From Sulfitobacter alexandrii (lineage in GTDB: Bacteria; Pseudomonadota; Alphaproteobacteria; Rhodobacterales; Rhodobacteraceae), in the NCBI RefSeq assembly GCF_001886735.1, contig NZ_CP018076.1, positions 2,170,001 to 2,234,000 on the forward strand: a stretch of DNA of 64,000 nt. Direction: 5' to 3'. The notes beneath the pieces are model-generated. The model saw nothing but the letters and a program-made list of their open reading frames with translations, was not told the DNA's origin and searched no databases. This document shows, one piece after another, positions 24,829 to 34,254 of the stretch; the first letter of the stretch is position 1, and each line of letters starts with the position of its first letter. Both the position numbers and the translations under genes were made by a program.

Positions 24829-26124
24829 CTAGGTTCCGGCGCTGAGGATCGAGGGTTCGCGGCGCGCCACGCAGTGTTCCTGCGGGCAGATCCGGCAGGT
24901 GGCCCCCACCGGCACGCCCGGCGTGCCACCCTCGGGCACGGGCAGCAGAAGCATGTTGGCCTGAAGCAGCGGCGGTGCGTTGTACCCCTGCGGCGCCATC
25001 GGTTCGCTGACGGCGTAGCACTGGAAGAGCCCCTGCGCGCGGCCAAGCTGGCTGATCCTCTGCGATATGATGGCACCGGGCTGGCCCAACGCCGCGAACA
25101 GGGGCCACAGCGGACAGCAGGCCCCGTGGCGCGGCACCGAGAACCCGTCGACCGACTTGCGGAACGTGACGGCCCCGGCCCTGTCGCAGACGATCAGCCC
25201 GGCATCCAGTTCGGGCAGCGCCGCCAGCCTGCGCAGCACCCGCCCCACCGGCTGGTCGAGCGCCCGTGCAAGCGCCACCGGGTCGGGCCCCTGTTCCTCG
25301 AGCGCGCCGCGCAGCCGGTCCAGGGAGAGCGCGGCACCGTCGCGCGCAAGCTGGCGCAGCACCAGCCGGGCGATGAACCGCGCGGCGGGCGAGCGCAGTG
25401 ACGGCTCCTCGACCAGCATCCTTTCGATCGTGTCGTCGAAAGGGCCCTTCCCCTCCAGCGCGTCGAAACGGAAATCGTTCGCCGCGAGATAGGCTTCGAC
25501 CTCTTCCTGCGGGGATCCGGCGGCGTCTTCCGGCCCGGTTTCCGCGTCGAGATAGGCCACCAGTGTCTGCGCGCTCGCGGACAGCCTGCCGCTGTCCTCG
25601 TTCAGGTTGGCATGGAAGCGGTCGCGCCATTCGGGCTGGAGGGTCTTGGTCTCCACCAGGATGGAGGCGGTGGACCGGATCGCGGCGGCGGTGGTCAGAA
25701 GCTCGTGCATCGACGCGGCGAGATGGGGGTCGTGGCCCAGACGGTCGGTCAGCGCCTCGACCGTGGCCTCCAGCGTGTCGATCCGGCGGCGGGTGCCCGC
25801 AAGCACCTCGGCCCAGCCGGGAAAGCGGCCGGCGAATTCCTCGGCCCGATCGGCCTCGGTGGCGCTCAGCCCCGCCTCGTGCGCCGCCTCGCGCAAGGCC
25901 GCGATCAGCGTCGCCTCGGCGCCTTCGGTCAGCGTCTGCGGCTCGACCTCCAGCGCGCCGGCGATGTCCAGAAGGAGCTTTCCGCCGATTCTGCGCTTGT
26001 TGTGTTCGATGAGGTTCAGGTAGCTGGCCGAGATGCCGATGGCGCGGGCAAGGTCGGCCTGCTTCAGCGATGCCATGACCCGACGCTCGCGGATGCGGCT
26101 GCCTGTCAGCCCCTCACGCGGCAT
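24829..26124 (-). CDS. ScfR/RamB-type HTH regulator with DUF2083-like cysteine-rich C-terminus
   Basis: A 431-residue XRE-type regulator. The HTH covers about 5-60 (RERRVMASLKQADLARAIG, SASYLNLIEHNKRRIGGKLL). The middle is helical. The C-terminal domain holds the cysteine groups HGACCPLWPLFAALG and CRICPQEHC, typical of short-chain fatty acyl regulators such as RamB and ScfR. I see no HEXXH peptidase motif. The ATG at 26124 is preferred to a TTG at 26142. It is divergent from an ABC transporter operon and 110 bases upstream of the receiver gene, so it probably controls one or both. Confidence 0.88.
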   Translation of the reverse strand: MPREGLTGSRIRERRVMASLKQADLARAIGISASYLNLIEHNKRRIGGKLLLDIAGALEVEPQTLTEGAEATLIAALREAAHEAGLSATEADRAEEFAGRFPGWAEVLAGTRRRIDTLEATVEALTDRLGHDPHLAASMHELLTTAAAIRSTASILVETKTLQPEWRDRFHANLNEDSGRLSASAQTLVAYLDAETGPEDAAGSPQEEVEAYLAANDFRFDALEGKGPFDDTIERMLVEEPSLRSPAARFIARLVLRQLARDGAALSLDRLRGALEEQGPDPVALARALDQPVGRVLRRLAALPELDAGLIVCDRAGAVTFRKSVDGFSVPRHGACCPLWPLFAALGQPGAIISQRISQLGRAQGLFQCYAVSEPMAPQGYNAPPLLQANMLLLPVPEGGTPGVPVGATCRICPQEHCVARREPSILSAGT

Positions 26125-26351
26125 CGGGCGGACACTCGGCAAAACTGTGGAATTTCAACGTGTTTCTGCGCTGCAATATCATTATCTTTACCAATCCCCA
26201 CCGACCTTTGCGAAGATATTTACAGGATTATTCCTAATTTCAAAGGGGTTATTGCCGTGTTTCACAAGCCACGCGATAAAGTATTTGCACAGAAGTGCGA
26301 TGTGCATCGGAGGGAGGAACCCGGTGCACGTTTACAAATCGGGAGGAATTC
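26125..26351. promoter_or_regulatory. Divergent regulatory region between HTH regulator and ABC transporter
   Basis: About 227 bases, clearly richer in A+T than the surroundings. It contains no gene. Notable elements are GCAC-AGAA-GTGC (26287-26298), with another GTGC at 26302-26305 and the palindrome GTGCAC at 26324-26329. TTTGC occurs at 26209-26213 and 26284-26288; RamB-type operators contain TTTGC, so these are candidates for the divergent regulator. GGAGGAATTC is the ribosome site of the transporter gene. Assignments are by eye only. Confidence 0.45.
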
Positions 26352-27695
26352 ATGTCATTTTCGAAACTGACACGCCGTGGACTGATCAAGACCAGCGCCG
26401 TGGCGGGTGCGGGCCTTGCCCTGCCCACCTATCTGCGCGCGCAGGAAAGCGGCTTTACCAACGCGCCCACCGGCAGCACGGTCACGCTGGGCTTCAACGT
26501 GCCGCAGACCGGCCCCTACGCCGAAGAAGGCCTTGACGAGCTGCGCGCGCAGGAACTGGCCGTTCAGCACCTGAACGGCGAAGGCGACGGCGGCATGATG
26601 AACACCTTCAGCTCCAAGGCGCTGAAAGGTAACGGGATCCTTGGCAAGAAGGTCACCTTCGTCACCGGCGACACCCAGACCAAATCCGACGCGGCCCGCG
26701 CATCGGCCCAGTCGATGATCCAGAAGGACGGCGCCATCATGATCAACGGCGGCTCGTCTTCGGGCGTGGCCGTGGCGGTGCAGGATCTCTGCCAGTCCGC
26801 CGGCGTGATCTTCATGGCGGGTCTGACCCACGCCAACGACACCACCGGCAAGGACAAGAAGGCAAACGGCTTCCGCCATTTCTTCAACGCCTACATGTCC
26901 GCCGCGGCCCTCGCCCCCGTGCTCAAGGCCGAATACGGGACCGACCGGACCGCCTACCACCTGACGGCAGACTACAACTGGGGCTGGACCCAGCAGGAGT
27001 CGATCCAGGCCGCGACCGAGGCGATGGGCTGGCAGACCGCCAACAACGTGCTGACACCGCTGGCGACCACGGACTTCTCGTCCTACATCGCGCCGGTGCT
27101 GAACTCCGGCGCCGACGTTCTGGTGCTGAACCACTACGGCGGGAACATGGTCAACTCGCTGACCAACGCGATCCAGTTCGACCTTCTGAGCAAGGAAGTG
27201 AACGGCAAGAAGATGGAAATCGTCGTGCCGCTCTACTCCGAACTGATGGCCGCCGGTGCGGGCGAGAACATCAAGGGCGTGCTCGGGTCCATGAACTGGA
27301 ACTGGCAGCTTCAGGACGAGGGTTCCAAGGCCTTCACCAAGTCCTTCGGTGAAAAGTACGGCCGTCCGCCCTCCAACTCGGCGCATACCTGCTACGTGCA
27401 GACGCTGCTTTACGCAGACGCGGTCGAGCGTGCCGGTTCGTTCAACCCCTGCGCCGTGGTCGAAGCCCTCGAAGGGTTCGAGTTCGACGGCATGGGCAAC
27501 GGCCCGACCCTCTACCGGGCGGACGATCACCAGTGCTTCAAGGACGTGCTGGTTGTGCGCGGGACCGAAAACCCGACGACCGAGTACGACACCCTCGAGA
27601 TCGTCGAACAGACCCCGGTCGAGCAGGTCACCTATCCGCCGGATCACCCGCTGTTCGCCGGTGGCGACCTGGGCGAGTGCAACCCGGGCGCCTGA
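26352..27695 (+). CDS. ABC transporter periplasmic substrate-binding protein (Leu/Ile/Val-like, Tat-exported)
   Basis: A 447-residue type I periplasmic binding protein. The N-terminus SKLTRRGLIKTSAVAGAGLA is a twin-arginine signal with cleavage near LRAQ-ES. The mature chain shows the two-lobed fold of LivJ-like proteins (VTLGFNVPQTGPYAEEGLDE; then SQSMIQKDGAIMINGGSSSG, where the preceding residue is A). A strong GGAGG site precedes the ATG. It is the first gene of a complete five-gene transporter. The family carries amino acids, amides, urea or small carboxylates. The neighbouring short-chain fatty acyl-type regulator makes a small carboxylate plausible, but the substrate is not visible. Confidence 0.9.
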   Translation: MSFSKLTRRGLIKTSAVAGAGLALPTYLRAQESGFTNAPTGSTVTLGFNVPQTGPYAEEGLDELRAQELAVQHLNGEGDGGMMNTFSSKALKGNGILGKKVTFVTGDTQTKSDAARASAQSMIQKDGAIMINGGSSSGVAVAVQDLCQSAGVIFMAGLTHANDTTGKDKKANGFRHFFNAYMSAAALAPVLKAEYGTDRTAYHLTADYNWGWTQQESIQAATEAMGWQTANNVLTPLATTDFSSYIAPVLNSGADVLVLNHYGGNMVNSLTNAIQFDLLSKEVNGKKMEIVVPLYSELMAAGAGENIKGVLGSMNWNWQLQDEGSKAFTKSFGEKYGRPPSNSAHTCYVQTLLYADAVERAGSFNPCAVVEALEGFEFDGMGNGPTLYRADDHQCFKDVLVVRGTENPTTEYDTLEIVEQTPVEQVTYPPDHPLFAGGDLGECNPGA

Positions 27696-27785
27696 TCGCG
27701 CAACTCCGAAAAGCAATTTTAGGGCGGGGGTCTTACCCGCCCTATCCTGCCACCTGCGGGTGGCGTGCAGCCTGAGGTGGGGACA

Positions 27786-28814
27786 ATGGACGCAATCCTT
27801 CTGCAAATCCTGAACGGCCTGGACAAGGGATCGGCCTACGCGCTTATCGCGCTGGGTCTGACGCTGATATTCGGCACCCTCGGCGTCGTGAACTTCGCCC
27901 ATGGCGCCCTGTTCATGATCGGTGCCTTCTGCGCGGTGACGCTGCAACGGATCCTGAACATCTCGACCGTGACGATCGACGAGACCAAGAAGGATTTCCT
28001 TGGCCGCCCGCTGGAGGTCAAGACGCCGGTGGTCGAGAGCTGGTTCGGCCCGGACCTGGGTGGCGCGATCATCGACTGGTCGGTGCCGCTCGCAATCCTG
28101 CTGGCGATCCCCGTAATGCTGCTGATCGGTTTCATCATGGAACGCGGCCTCATCAAGCATTTCTACAAACGCCCCCACGCCGACCAGATCCTCGTGACCT
28201 TCGGTCTGGCGATCGTCCTTCAGGAAATCATCAAGGCATGGTACGGGGCGAACCCGATCCCGACACCCGCACCCGACGTCTTTGCCGGCAGCCTCGACAT
28301 CGGCGCGCTGCTGGGCCTGGACGCGGTGCTGGCCTATCCCTACTGGCGGCTGATCTATTTCGCCTTTTCCGCGCTCATCATCGGGCTGGTCTTTGCCTTC
28401 CTGCAGTTCACCACCTTCGGGATGGTCGTACGGGCCGGCATGGCCGACCGCGAAACCGTGGGCCTGCTGGGCATCGACATCGACCGGCGCTTCACCATCA
28501 TGTTCGGCATCGCCGCCGCCGTGGCGGGTCTGGCGGGCGTGATGTACGCGCCAATCAATTCGCCCAACTACCACATGGGCATGGACTTTCTGGTCCTGAG
28601 CTTCGTCGTCGTCGTCGTCGGCGGCATGGGGTCCATGCCGGGCGCGGTGCTTGCCGGCTTCCTGCTGGGCATCCTCGAGAGCTTCGCCTCGATGAACGAG
28701 ATCAAGTATTTCCTGCCCGGCATCGACCAGATCATCATCTACCTGGTGGCCATCGCCATTCTGCTGACACGTCCGCGCGGCCTGATGGGCCGCAAGGGCG
28801 TGATGGAGGACTAA
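27786..28814 (+). CDS. ABC transporter inner-membrane permease, LivH-like
   Basis: A 342-residue permease with about eight membrane helices. [20 protein letters not shown] at the start and [16 protein letters not shown] are the standard LivH opening. The coupling segment is [20 protein letters not shown], and [20 protein letters not shown] is near the C-terminus. It carries an insertion of about 35 residues after helix 2 ([19 protein letters not shown]), a loop seen in relatives for non-branched substrates. It ends four bases before the second permease gene. Confidence 0.92.
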   Translation: MDAILLQILNGLDKGSAYALIALGLTLIFGTLGVVNFAHGALFMIGAFCAVTLQRILNISTVTIDETKKDFLGRPLEVKTPVVESWFGPDLGGAIIDWSVPLAILLAIPVMLLIGFIMERGLIKHFYKRPHADQILVTFGLAIVLQEIIKAWYGANPIPTPAPDVFAGSLDIGALLGLDAVLAYPYWRLIYFAFSALIIGLVFAFLQFTTFGMVVRAGMADRETVGLLGIDIDRRFTIMFGIAAAVAGLAGVMYAPINSPNYHMGMDFLVLSFVVVVVGGMGSMPGAVLAGFLLGILESFASMNEIKYFLPGIDQIIIYLVAIAILLTRPRGLMGRKGVMED

Positions 28815-28818
28815 GAAC

Positions 28819-30026
28819 ATGCTCGGACTTGGAAAACGCGACCTTTCGCTTCTGCTGATCGTTGCGGTGCTGACACTCTTTGCGCCCTTCATCCTCAACC
28901 CCTTCCCCGAGGGCAGCGGTCTGGCGCAGTTCAACGCGGGCTATCCCGACCTGATGCAACGCTTCGTGATCTTCGGGATCTTCGCCATCGGCTTCAACAT
29001 CCTGTTCGGTCTCACCGGCTATCTCAGCTTCGGCCACGCGGCCTTTCTCGGGGTCGGCAGCTATGCGGCGGTGTGGATGTTCAAGCTGCTCAGCTTCAAT
29101 GTCGTTCCGGCGCTGATCCTCAGCGTGCTCGTCGCCGCCTTCTTCGCGCTGCTGATCGGATTCATCTCGCTGCGGCGCTCAGGCATCTACTTTTCGATCC
29201 TGACGCTGGCCTTCGCGCAGATGATGTTCGCGATTTCCTACTCGGATCTCCTGGGCCGGTTCGTCGGCACAACGATCACCAACGGCGAGACCGGGCTCCA
29301 GATCTACACCTCGGACCCGCAAGTGCTTCAGAGCGCCTCCGCCCCGAACTTCCCCAACCTGTTCGGCGCGGCGATGAATTCGTCGACGACCCTCTACGCG
29401 GGGTCATGGACCTTCACCTTTTCCGTGGGCTACTACCTCTGCGCGGTGTTCCTGCTGCTGGCGTTCTATCTTGCGATCCGCATCTTCCGCTCGCCCTTCG
29501 GCATGATGCTGCGGGCGGTGAAATCCAACCAGCAGCGGCTGAACTACACCGGACTCAACACCCGCCCCTACACGCTGGCCGCCTTCGTGATCTCGGGCAT
29601 GTACGCCGGTCTCGCGGGGGGCTGATGGCCTGCATGGATCCGCTCGCCGGGGCGGAACGGATGCAATGGACGGCCAGCGGCGAAGTGGTGCTGATGACGA
29701 TCCTCGGCGGGGTCGGCACCCTGATCGGCCCGGTTCTCGGCGCGGGCTTCATCAAGTACCTCGAGAATATCTTCGCCAAGATCAACGACAACGTGCTGCA
29801 TGGCTGGTTCGCCTTTCTGCCCGATGGGCTGGAGGACTTCCTGATCACCATCGTGCATCCCTTCGTCGGCAAGGGCTGGAACCTGACCCTCGGGCTGCTG
29901 TTCATGGTGGTCGTGATCTTCCTGCCCGGCGGCCTCGTCGAGGGCGGACAACGGATCGGGCGACTGGCACGCGGCAAGCGCGCAAGTGGCAAGACACCCG
30001 ACGGCAGCAAGACCCCTGCGGAATAA
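28819..30026 (+). pseudogene. ABC transporter permease, LivM-like, interrupted by a one-base frameshift
   Basis: Two frames together make one LivM-type permease of about 401 residues. The first ends at TGA 29623-29625 after [10 protein letters not shown] (268 residues). The rest, [20 protein letters not shown] through [18 protein letters not shown], continues in the -1 frame to 30026. The break is at GCG GGG GGC TGA (29614-29625); one more G would restore the frame. An ATG overlaps the stop (TGATG, 29625-29627) and would open the second part (133 residues). It may be a sequencing error, a real mutation or slippage. The operon is otherwise intact. Confidence 0.85.
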
Positions 30027-30037
30027 GGACCGGTAAA

Positions 30038-30802
30038 ATGGCAATTCTCGAAGTCAAGGACGTGGGCAAGCGCTTCGGCGGTCTGCAGGCGCTCAGCAAC
30101 GTCAACCTCAGCGTGGCGGAGAATTCGTGCCACGCGATCATCGGGCCCAATGGCGCGGGCAAGTCCACCCTGCTCAACTGTCTCGTCGGCAAGCTGATCC
30201 CGGATACCGGGTCGGTGATGTTCGACGGCCAGTCCGTACTGGGGCGCAAACCCTACGAGATCAACCAGATGGGTATCTCCCGCGTCTTCCAGACGCCGGA
30301 AATCTTCGGCGACCTGACGGTCATGGAAAACATGATGATCCCCTGTTTCGCCAAGCGCGACGGTGCGTTCGAGCTCAATGCCGTCACCTCGGTTCACAGC
30401 CAGCGCGACGTGATCGAGAAGGCCGAGCAGATGCTCGTGGACATGAAGCTGATCGACAAGCGCGAGATGCATGCGGCGTCGATGTCGCGCGGCGACAAGC
30501 GGCGACTGGAAATCGCCATGTGTCTTGCTCAGGATCCGCGGCTGCTGCTGCTGGACGAACCGACCGCCGGCATGGCGCGGGCAGACACGAACAACACGAT
30601 CGACCTGCTCAAGCAGATCAAGGAAGAGCGCGACATCACCATCGCGATCATCGAGCACGACATGCACGTCGTCTTCAGCCTTGCCGAGCGGATCACCGTG
30701 CTGGCCCAGGGCACGCCGCTGGTCGAAGACACCCCCGAGAAGATCAAGGGCCACCCCAAGGTGCGCGAAGCCTACCTGGGTGAATCCCAGGACGCCGCCT
30801 GA
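30038..30802 (+). CDS. ABC transporter ATP-binding protein, LivG-like
   Basis: A 254-residue ATPase. Walker A is GPNGAGKST (about 38-46), the Q-loop lies in SRVFQTPEIFGDLTVMEN, the signature is a divergent SRGDKRRLEIAMCLA, Walker B is LLLLDEPTAGMA, and the H-loop is IIEHDMHVVF. The signature reads SRGDK rather than the common SGGQQ, as in some carboxylate or urea-type LivG relatives. The start follows the permease stop by 11 bases. Confidence 0.93.
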   Translation: MAILEVKDVGKRFGGLQALSNVNLSVAENSCHAIIGPNGAGKSTLLNCLVGKLIPDTGSVMFDGQSVLGRKPYEINQMGISRVFQTPEIFGDLTVMENMMIPCFAKRDGAFELNAVTSVHSQRDVIEKAEQMLVDMKLIDKREMHAASMSRGDKRRLEIAMCLAQDPRLLLLDEPTAGMARADTNNTIDLLKQIKEERDITIAIIEHDMHVVFSLAERITVLAQGTPLVEDTPEKIKGHPKVREAYLGESQDAA

Positions 30803-30824
30803 ACCGCCGCCGGAGGACAGAGGC

Positions 30825-31577
30825 ATGAACACGCAAACGCTCGACAAGAACGCCAATCACGCTGCGACCGCACCGGCCTACCTGTCCGTGTGGGACCTCG
30901 AGGCCTACTACGGCGAAAGCTACATCGTGCAGGGCGTCAGCTTCAACGTGCACGAGGGCGAGATCCTTGCCCTGCTGGGCCGCAACGGGGCCGGCAAGAC
31001 CTCGACCCTGAGGGCCATCGCGCGGCTGGCATCGCCCGAAGTGCGAAGGGGCGAGATCTGGCTGGACCACAAACCGCTGCACAACATGAAAGCGCACGAG
31101 GCGTCGCAATGGGGGCTGGGCCTCGTTCCCGAGGACAGGCGCATCATCAGCGGCCTGACGGTAGAGGAAAATCTGCGTCTGGCCCAGATCGCGCCGCCGA
31201 TCGGCTGGTCGCTGGAACGGCTCTATGACCTCTTCCCCCGTCTGGGCGAGCGGAAGAACCAGGAAGGCACGACGCTGTCGGGCGGCGAACAGCAGATGCT
31301 GGCAATCGCCCGTGCCCTGGCGCGGGACATCAAGGTGCTGCTGCTCGACGAACCCTACGAGGGTCTCGCGCCGGTCATCGTTGACGAGATCGAAAAGACC
31401 CTCGGCATCATCAAGGAACAGGGCATCACCACGATCCTGGTGGAGCAGAACGCGATCCGGGCGCTCAAGCTGGCGGACCGGGCCGTGATCCTCGACACCG
31501 GGTCGGTGGTGTTCGATGGCACCGCGAAGGAAGTGCTGGAGAACGCGGAACTGCGCGCGGAATACCTGGCGATCTGA
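30825..31577 (+). CDS. ABC transporter ATP-binding protein, LivF-like
   Basis: A 250-residue ATPase, last gene of the transporter operon. Walker A is GRNGAGKTS, the signature LSGGEQQMLAIARALA, Walker B VLLLDEPYEGLAP and the H-loop VEQNAIRAL. The first 20 residues (MNTQTLDKNANHAATAPAYL) are an extension before the domain. GGAGGACAGAGGC precedes the start. It pairs with the LivG-like ATPase. A CGGCCCC/GGGGCCG hairpin at 31634-31650 may weaken transcription into sodC. Confidence 0.93.
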   Translation: MNTQTLDKNANHAATAPAYLSVWDLEAYYGESYIVQGVSFNVHEGEILALLGRNGAGKTSTLRAIARLASPEVRRGEIWLDHKPLHNMKAHEASQWGLGLVPEDRRIISGLTVEENLRLAQIAPPIGWSLERLYDLFPRLGERKNQEGTTLSGGEQQMLAIARALARDIKVLLLDEPYEGLAPVIVDEIEKTLGIIKEQGITTILVEQNAIRALKLADRAVILDTGSVVFDGTAKEVLENAELRAEYLAI

Positions 31578-31672
31578 CCACGCGTCCGGGGGGCGGTGAA
31601 ACCGATGCCGCCGCCATGCGTTTTGCCCTTGAACGGCCCCGACGGGGCCGATGCAAACTTAAGGAGCAGATC

Positions 31673-32218
31673 ATGATCCGCACATTTCCCGCCCTCGCCG
31701 CTGCAGCCACCCTCGCCGCTGGTGCAGCCATGGCCGAAAGCCACGCCAGCGCGCCACAACCCGCTGCCACCGCCCAGATGAAACTGGCGGACGGCACCTC
31801 TGTCGGCACCGCAACGATCACGCCCGGCACGGACGGTGTGCTGGTCCACCTCGAGGTCGAAGGGCTCGAGCCCGGCCCCAAGGGTGTACACCTGCACCAG
31901 ATCGGTGAGTGCGACGGCGGAACCGACTTCAAGTCGGCCGGGCCGCATATCGGCGACGATGGCAACACGGCGCATGGCCTGCTGCATCCCGACGGTCCCC
32001 ACGCAGGCGATCTGCCGAACGTCTTCGTCGGAGAGGACGGCAGCGGCCAGATGGAGGCGTTTACCAGTGCCGTGAGCCTGTCCGACACGCCCGACGGGAT
32101 GCTGGATTCCGACGGGGCCAGCGTGATGATCCACGCGGAAGGCGACGATCATTTCACCCAGCCCGGCGGCACCACTGGCGCGCGGCTGGCCTGCGGCGTC
32201 CTCGAACCGGCGTCCTGA
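31673..32218 (+). CDS. sodC: Superoxide dismutase, Cu/Zn type, periplasmic
   Basis: Dismutes superoxide to peroxide and oxygen in the periplasm. It has 181 residues with a signal peptide (MIRTFPALAAAATLAAG then AAMA). The copper and zinc histidines are in KGVHLHQIGECDG, SAGPHIGDDGNTAHGLLHPD with GPHAGDLPN, and VMIHAEGDDHF. The cysteine pair of the intrasubunit disulfide is in GECDG and LACGVL. AAGGAGCAGATC precedes the ATG. A perfect hairpin follows. Confidence 0.95.
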   Translation: MIRTFPALAAAATLAAGAAMAESHASAPQPAATAQMKLADGTSVGTATITPGTDGVLVHLEVEGLEPGPKGVHLHQIGECDGGTDFKSAGPHIGDDGNTAHGLLHPDGPHAGDLPNVFVGEDGSGQMEAFTSAVSLSDTPDGMLDSDGASVMIHAEGDDHFTQPGGTTGARLACGVLEPAS

Positions 32219-32235
32219 CAGATCGCACGGTACTC

Positions 32236-32256
32236 CCCGGCCCGGATCGGGCCGGG
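32236..32256 (+). terminator. GC-rich hairpin after sodC, probable terminator
   Basis: A perfect 9-bp stem CCCGGCCCG-GAT-CGGGCCGGG lies 17 bases after the sodC stop. No T-run follows, so it may act with Rho or only protect the 3' end. Confidence 0.5.
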
Positions 32257-32373
32257 CAGCGCCCCATCCGCCGACCGAAACTGTCGGCTTTCATTGCCCG
32301 GACCCATGTCATATAAGCGTGCAAAACGGTGCGGCAGCCAAAGCGCCCGACCCGAGGAAACGTCGAGGAAAAT

Positions 32374-32886
32374 ATGACAAAGAATACCCATGACGCCGAT
32401 GTCGCCTTTATCCGGGCGCTTGCCGAACTGCTGAACGAGAACGACCTGACCGAACTTCAGGTCAAGCGCGACTACGCGGAAGACGACAGTCTCAACGTGC
32501 GTGTCAGCCGCAAGCCACCGCAGCAGATCGTGGCGCCGCAACAGCAGCTTCAGGCGGCCCCGCCGCAGATGACCTCTCCCGCGCCCGCGCCGATGAACGC
32601 GCCGCAGCAGTCCGCCCCTGCCGGCGGCGAAGACGCGGATCCGGCCAACCACCCCGGCGCGGTCGTCTCGCCCATGGTCGGCACCGTCTACATGCAGGCC
32701 GAACCGGGCGCACCCGCCTTCGTGTCCGTGGGCCAGCAGGTCGCCGAAGGCGAGACACTGCTTATCGTCGAGGCCATGAAGACGATGAACCACATCCCCG
32801 CGCCCCATGCCGGGACGGTCAAGCGGATACTGGTGGGCGACGGCGACGCTGTCGAATTCGGCGCCCCGCTGGTCATCATCGAATAA
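32374..32886 (+). CDS. accB: Biotin carboxyl carrier protein of acetyl-CoA carboxylase
   Basis: Carries carboxybiotin between biotin carboxylase and the carboxyltransferase in malonyl-CoA synthesis. It has 170 residues: an N-terminal helical region, a Pro/Gln/Ala-rich linker (about 48-90) and the biotinyl domain with Lys136 in VEAMKTMNH. The thumb motif [16 protein letters not shown] is present. Ten bases separate it from accC, the usual pair. Confidence 0.97.
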   Translation: MTKNTHDADVAFIRALAELLNENDLTELQVKRDYAEDDSLNVRVSRKPPQQIVAPQQQLQAAPPQMTSPAPAPMNAPQQSAPAGGEDADPANHPGAVVSPMVGTVYMQAEPGAPAFVSVGQQVAEGETLLIVEAMKTMNHIPAPHAGTVKRILVGDGDAVEFGAPLVIIE

Positions 32887-32896
32887 GGCGCCGGTG

Positions 32897-34249
32897 ATGT
32901 TCAGCAAGATCCTTGTTGCCAACCGGGGTGAAATCGCCTTGCGCGTGATCCGCGCGGCCCGCGAGATGGGTATCCAGTCCGTTGCGGTCCATTCGACCGC
33001 CGACAGCGACGCCATGCACGTCCGGATGGCAGACGAATCCGTCTGCATCGGCCCGCCCTCCTCGACCCAGTCATACCTTTCCATCCCGTCCATCATCGCC
33101 GCCTGCGAGATCACGGGCGCCGAGGCGATTCACCCCGGCTACGGCTTTCTGAGCGAGAACGCGGGTTTCGTGCAGGTGGTCGAAGATCACGGTCTGACCT
33201 TCATCGGGCCTACGGCGGAGCATATCCGCATCATGGGCGACAAGATCACCGCCAAGGAAACCATGCGCAAGCTGGGCGTGCCTTGTGTCCCCGGCTCCGA
33301 AGGGGGTGTCGCCTCTCTCGAAGAGGCAAAGCGTCTGGGCGAGGAAATCGGTTATCCCGTCATCATCAAGGCGACCGCGGGCGGCGGCGGCAAGGGCATG
33401 AAGGTGGCGACCTCTGTCGCCGACATGGAACGCGCCTTCCAGACGGCCCGCGCCGAAGGCAAGTCGAACTTCGGCAACGACGAAGTCTATATCGAGAAGT
33501 ATCTCACCACGCCCCGCCATATCGAGATACAGGTCTTCGGCGACGGCAAGGGCCGCGCGGTGCACCTTGGCGAACGGGACTGTTCGCTGCAGCGCCGCCA
33601 CCAGAAAGTGTTCGAGGAAGCCCCCGGCCCCGCCATCAGCGAAGAGGAACGCGCGCGCATCGGCAAGACCTGCGCGGACGCGATGGCCGACATCAACTAC
33701 ATCGGCGCGGGCACCATCGAATTCCTGTATGAAAACGGCGAGTTCTACTTCATCGAGATGAACACCCGGCTCCAGGTCGAACACCCGGTGACCGAAGGCA
33801 TCTTCGGCGTCGATCTCGTGCGCGAGCAGATCCAGGTGGCCAGCGGCATGCCCATGTCCTTCCGGCAGGAAGACCTCAAGATCAACGGCCACGCGATCGA
33901 GGTGCGGCTGAACGCCGAAAAGCTGCCCAACTTCCGCCCCTCGCCCGGACGGATCAGCCAGTATCATGCGCCCGGCGGCCTGGGCGTGCGGATGGATTCC
34001 GCGATCTACGACGGCTATTCGATCCCGCCCTACTACGACAGCCTGATCGGCAAGCTGATCGTGCAGGGCCGCGACCGCCCCGAGGCGCTGGCCCGGCTGG
34101 GCCGCGCGCTGGGAGAATTGATCATCGACGGGATCGATACCACCGTGCCGCTGTTCCACGCGCTGCTGCGCGAAAAGGACATCCAGACCGGCGACTACAA
34201 CATTCACTGGCTCGAACACTGGCTGGAAACCAATCTCGGCGACGGCTGA
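32897..34249 (+). CDS. accC: Biotin carboxylase, acetyl-CoA carboxylase subunit
   Basis: ATP-dependent carboxylation of biotin on AccB. It has 450 residues, the normal length. It begins [20 protein letters not shown]. The ATP-grasp glycine loop is [13 protein letters not shown], and catalytic residues lie in [14 protein letters not shown]. The ATG at 32897 follows accB closely, and the gene is followed five bases later by aat. Confidence 0.97.
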   Translation: MFSKILVANRGEIALRVIRAAREMGIQSVAVHSTADSDAMHVRMADESVCIGPPSSTQSYLSIPSIIAACEITGAEAIHPGYGFLSENAGFVQVVEDHGLTFIGPTAEHIRIMGDKITAKETMRKLGVPCVPGSEGGVASLEEAKRLGEEIGYPVIIKATAGGGGKGMKVATSVADMERAFQTARAEGKSNFGNDEVYIEKYLTTPRHIEIQVFGDGKGRAVHLGERDCSLQRRHQKVFEEAPGPAISEEERARIGKTCADAMADINYIGAGTIEFLYENGEFYFIEMNTRLQVEHPVTEGIFGVDLVREQIQVASGMPMSFRQEDLKINGHAIEVRLNAEKLPNFRPSPGRISQYHAPGGLGVRMDSAIYDGYSIPPYYDSLIGKLIVQGRDRPEALARLGRALGELIIDGIDTTVPLFHALLREKDIQTGDYNIHWLEHWLETNLGDG

Positions 34250-34254
34250 CGCCG

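Noticed and set aside
26355..28934. Open frame of 859 codons on the minus strand opposite the substrate-binding protein and first permease
   Set aside because: The plus-strand genes are unambiguous. The antisense translation is His/Gly/Arg-rich without domains.
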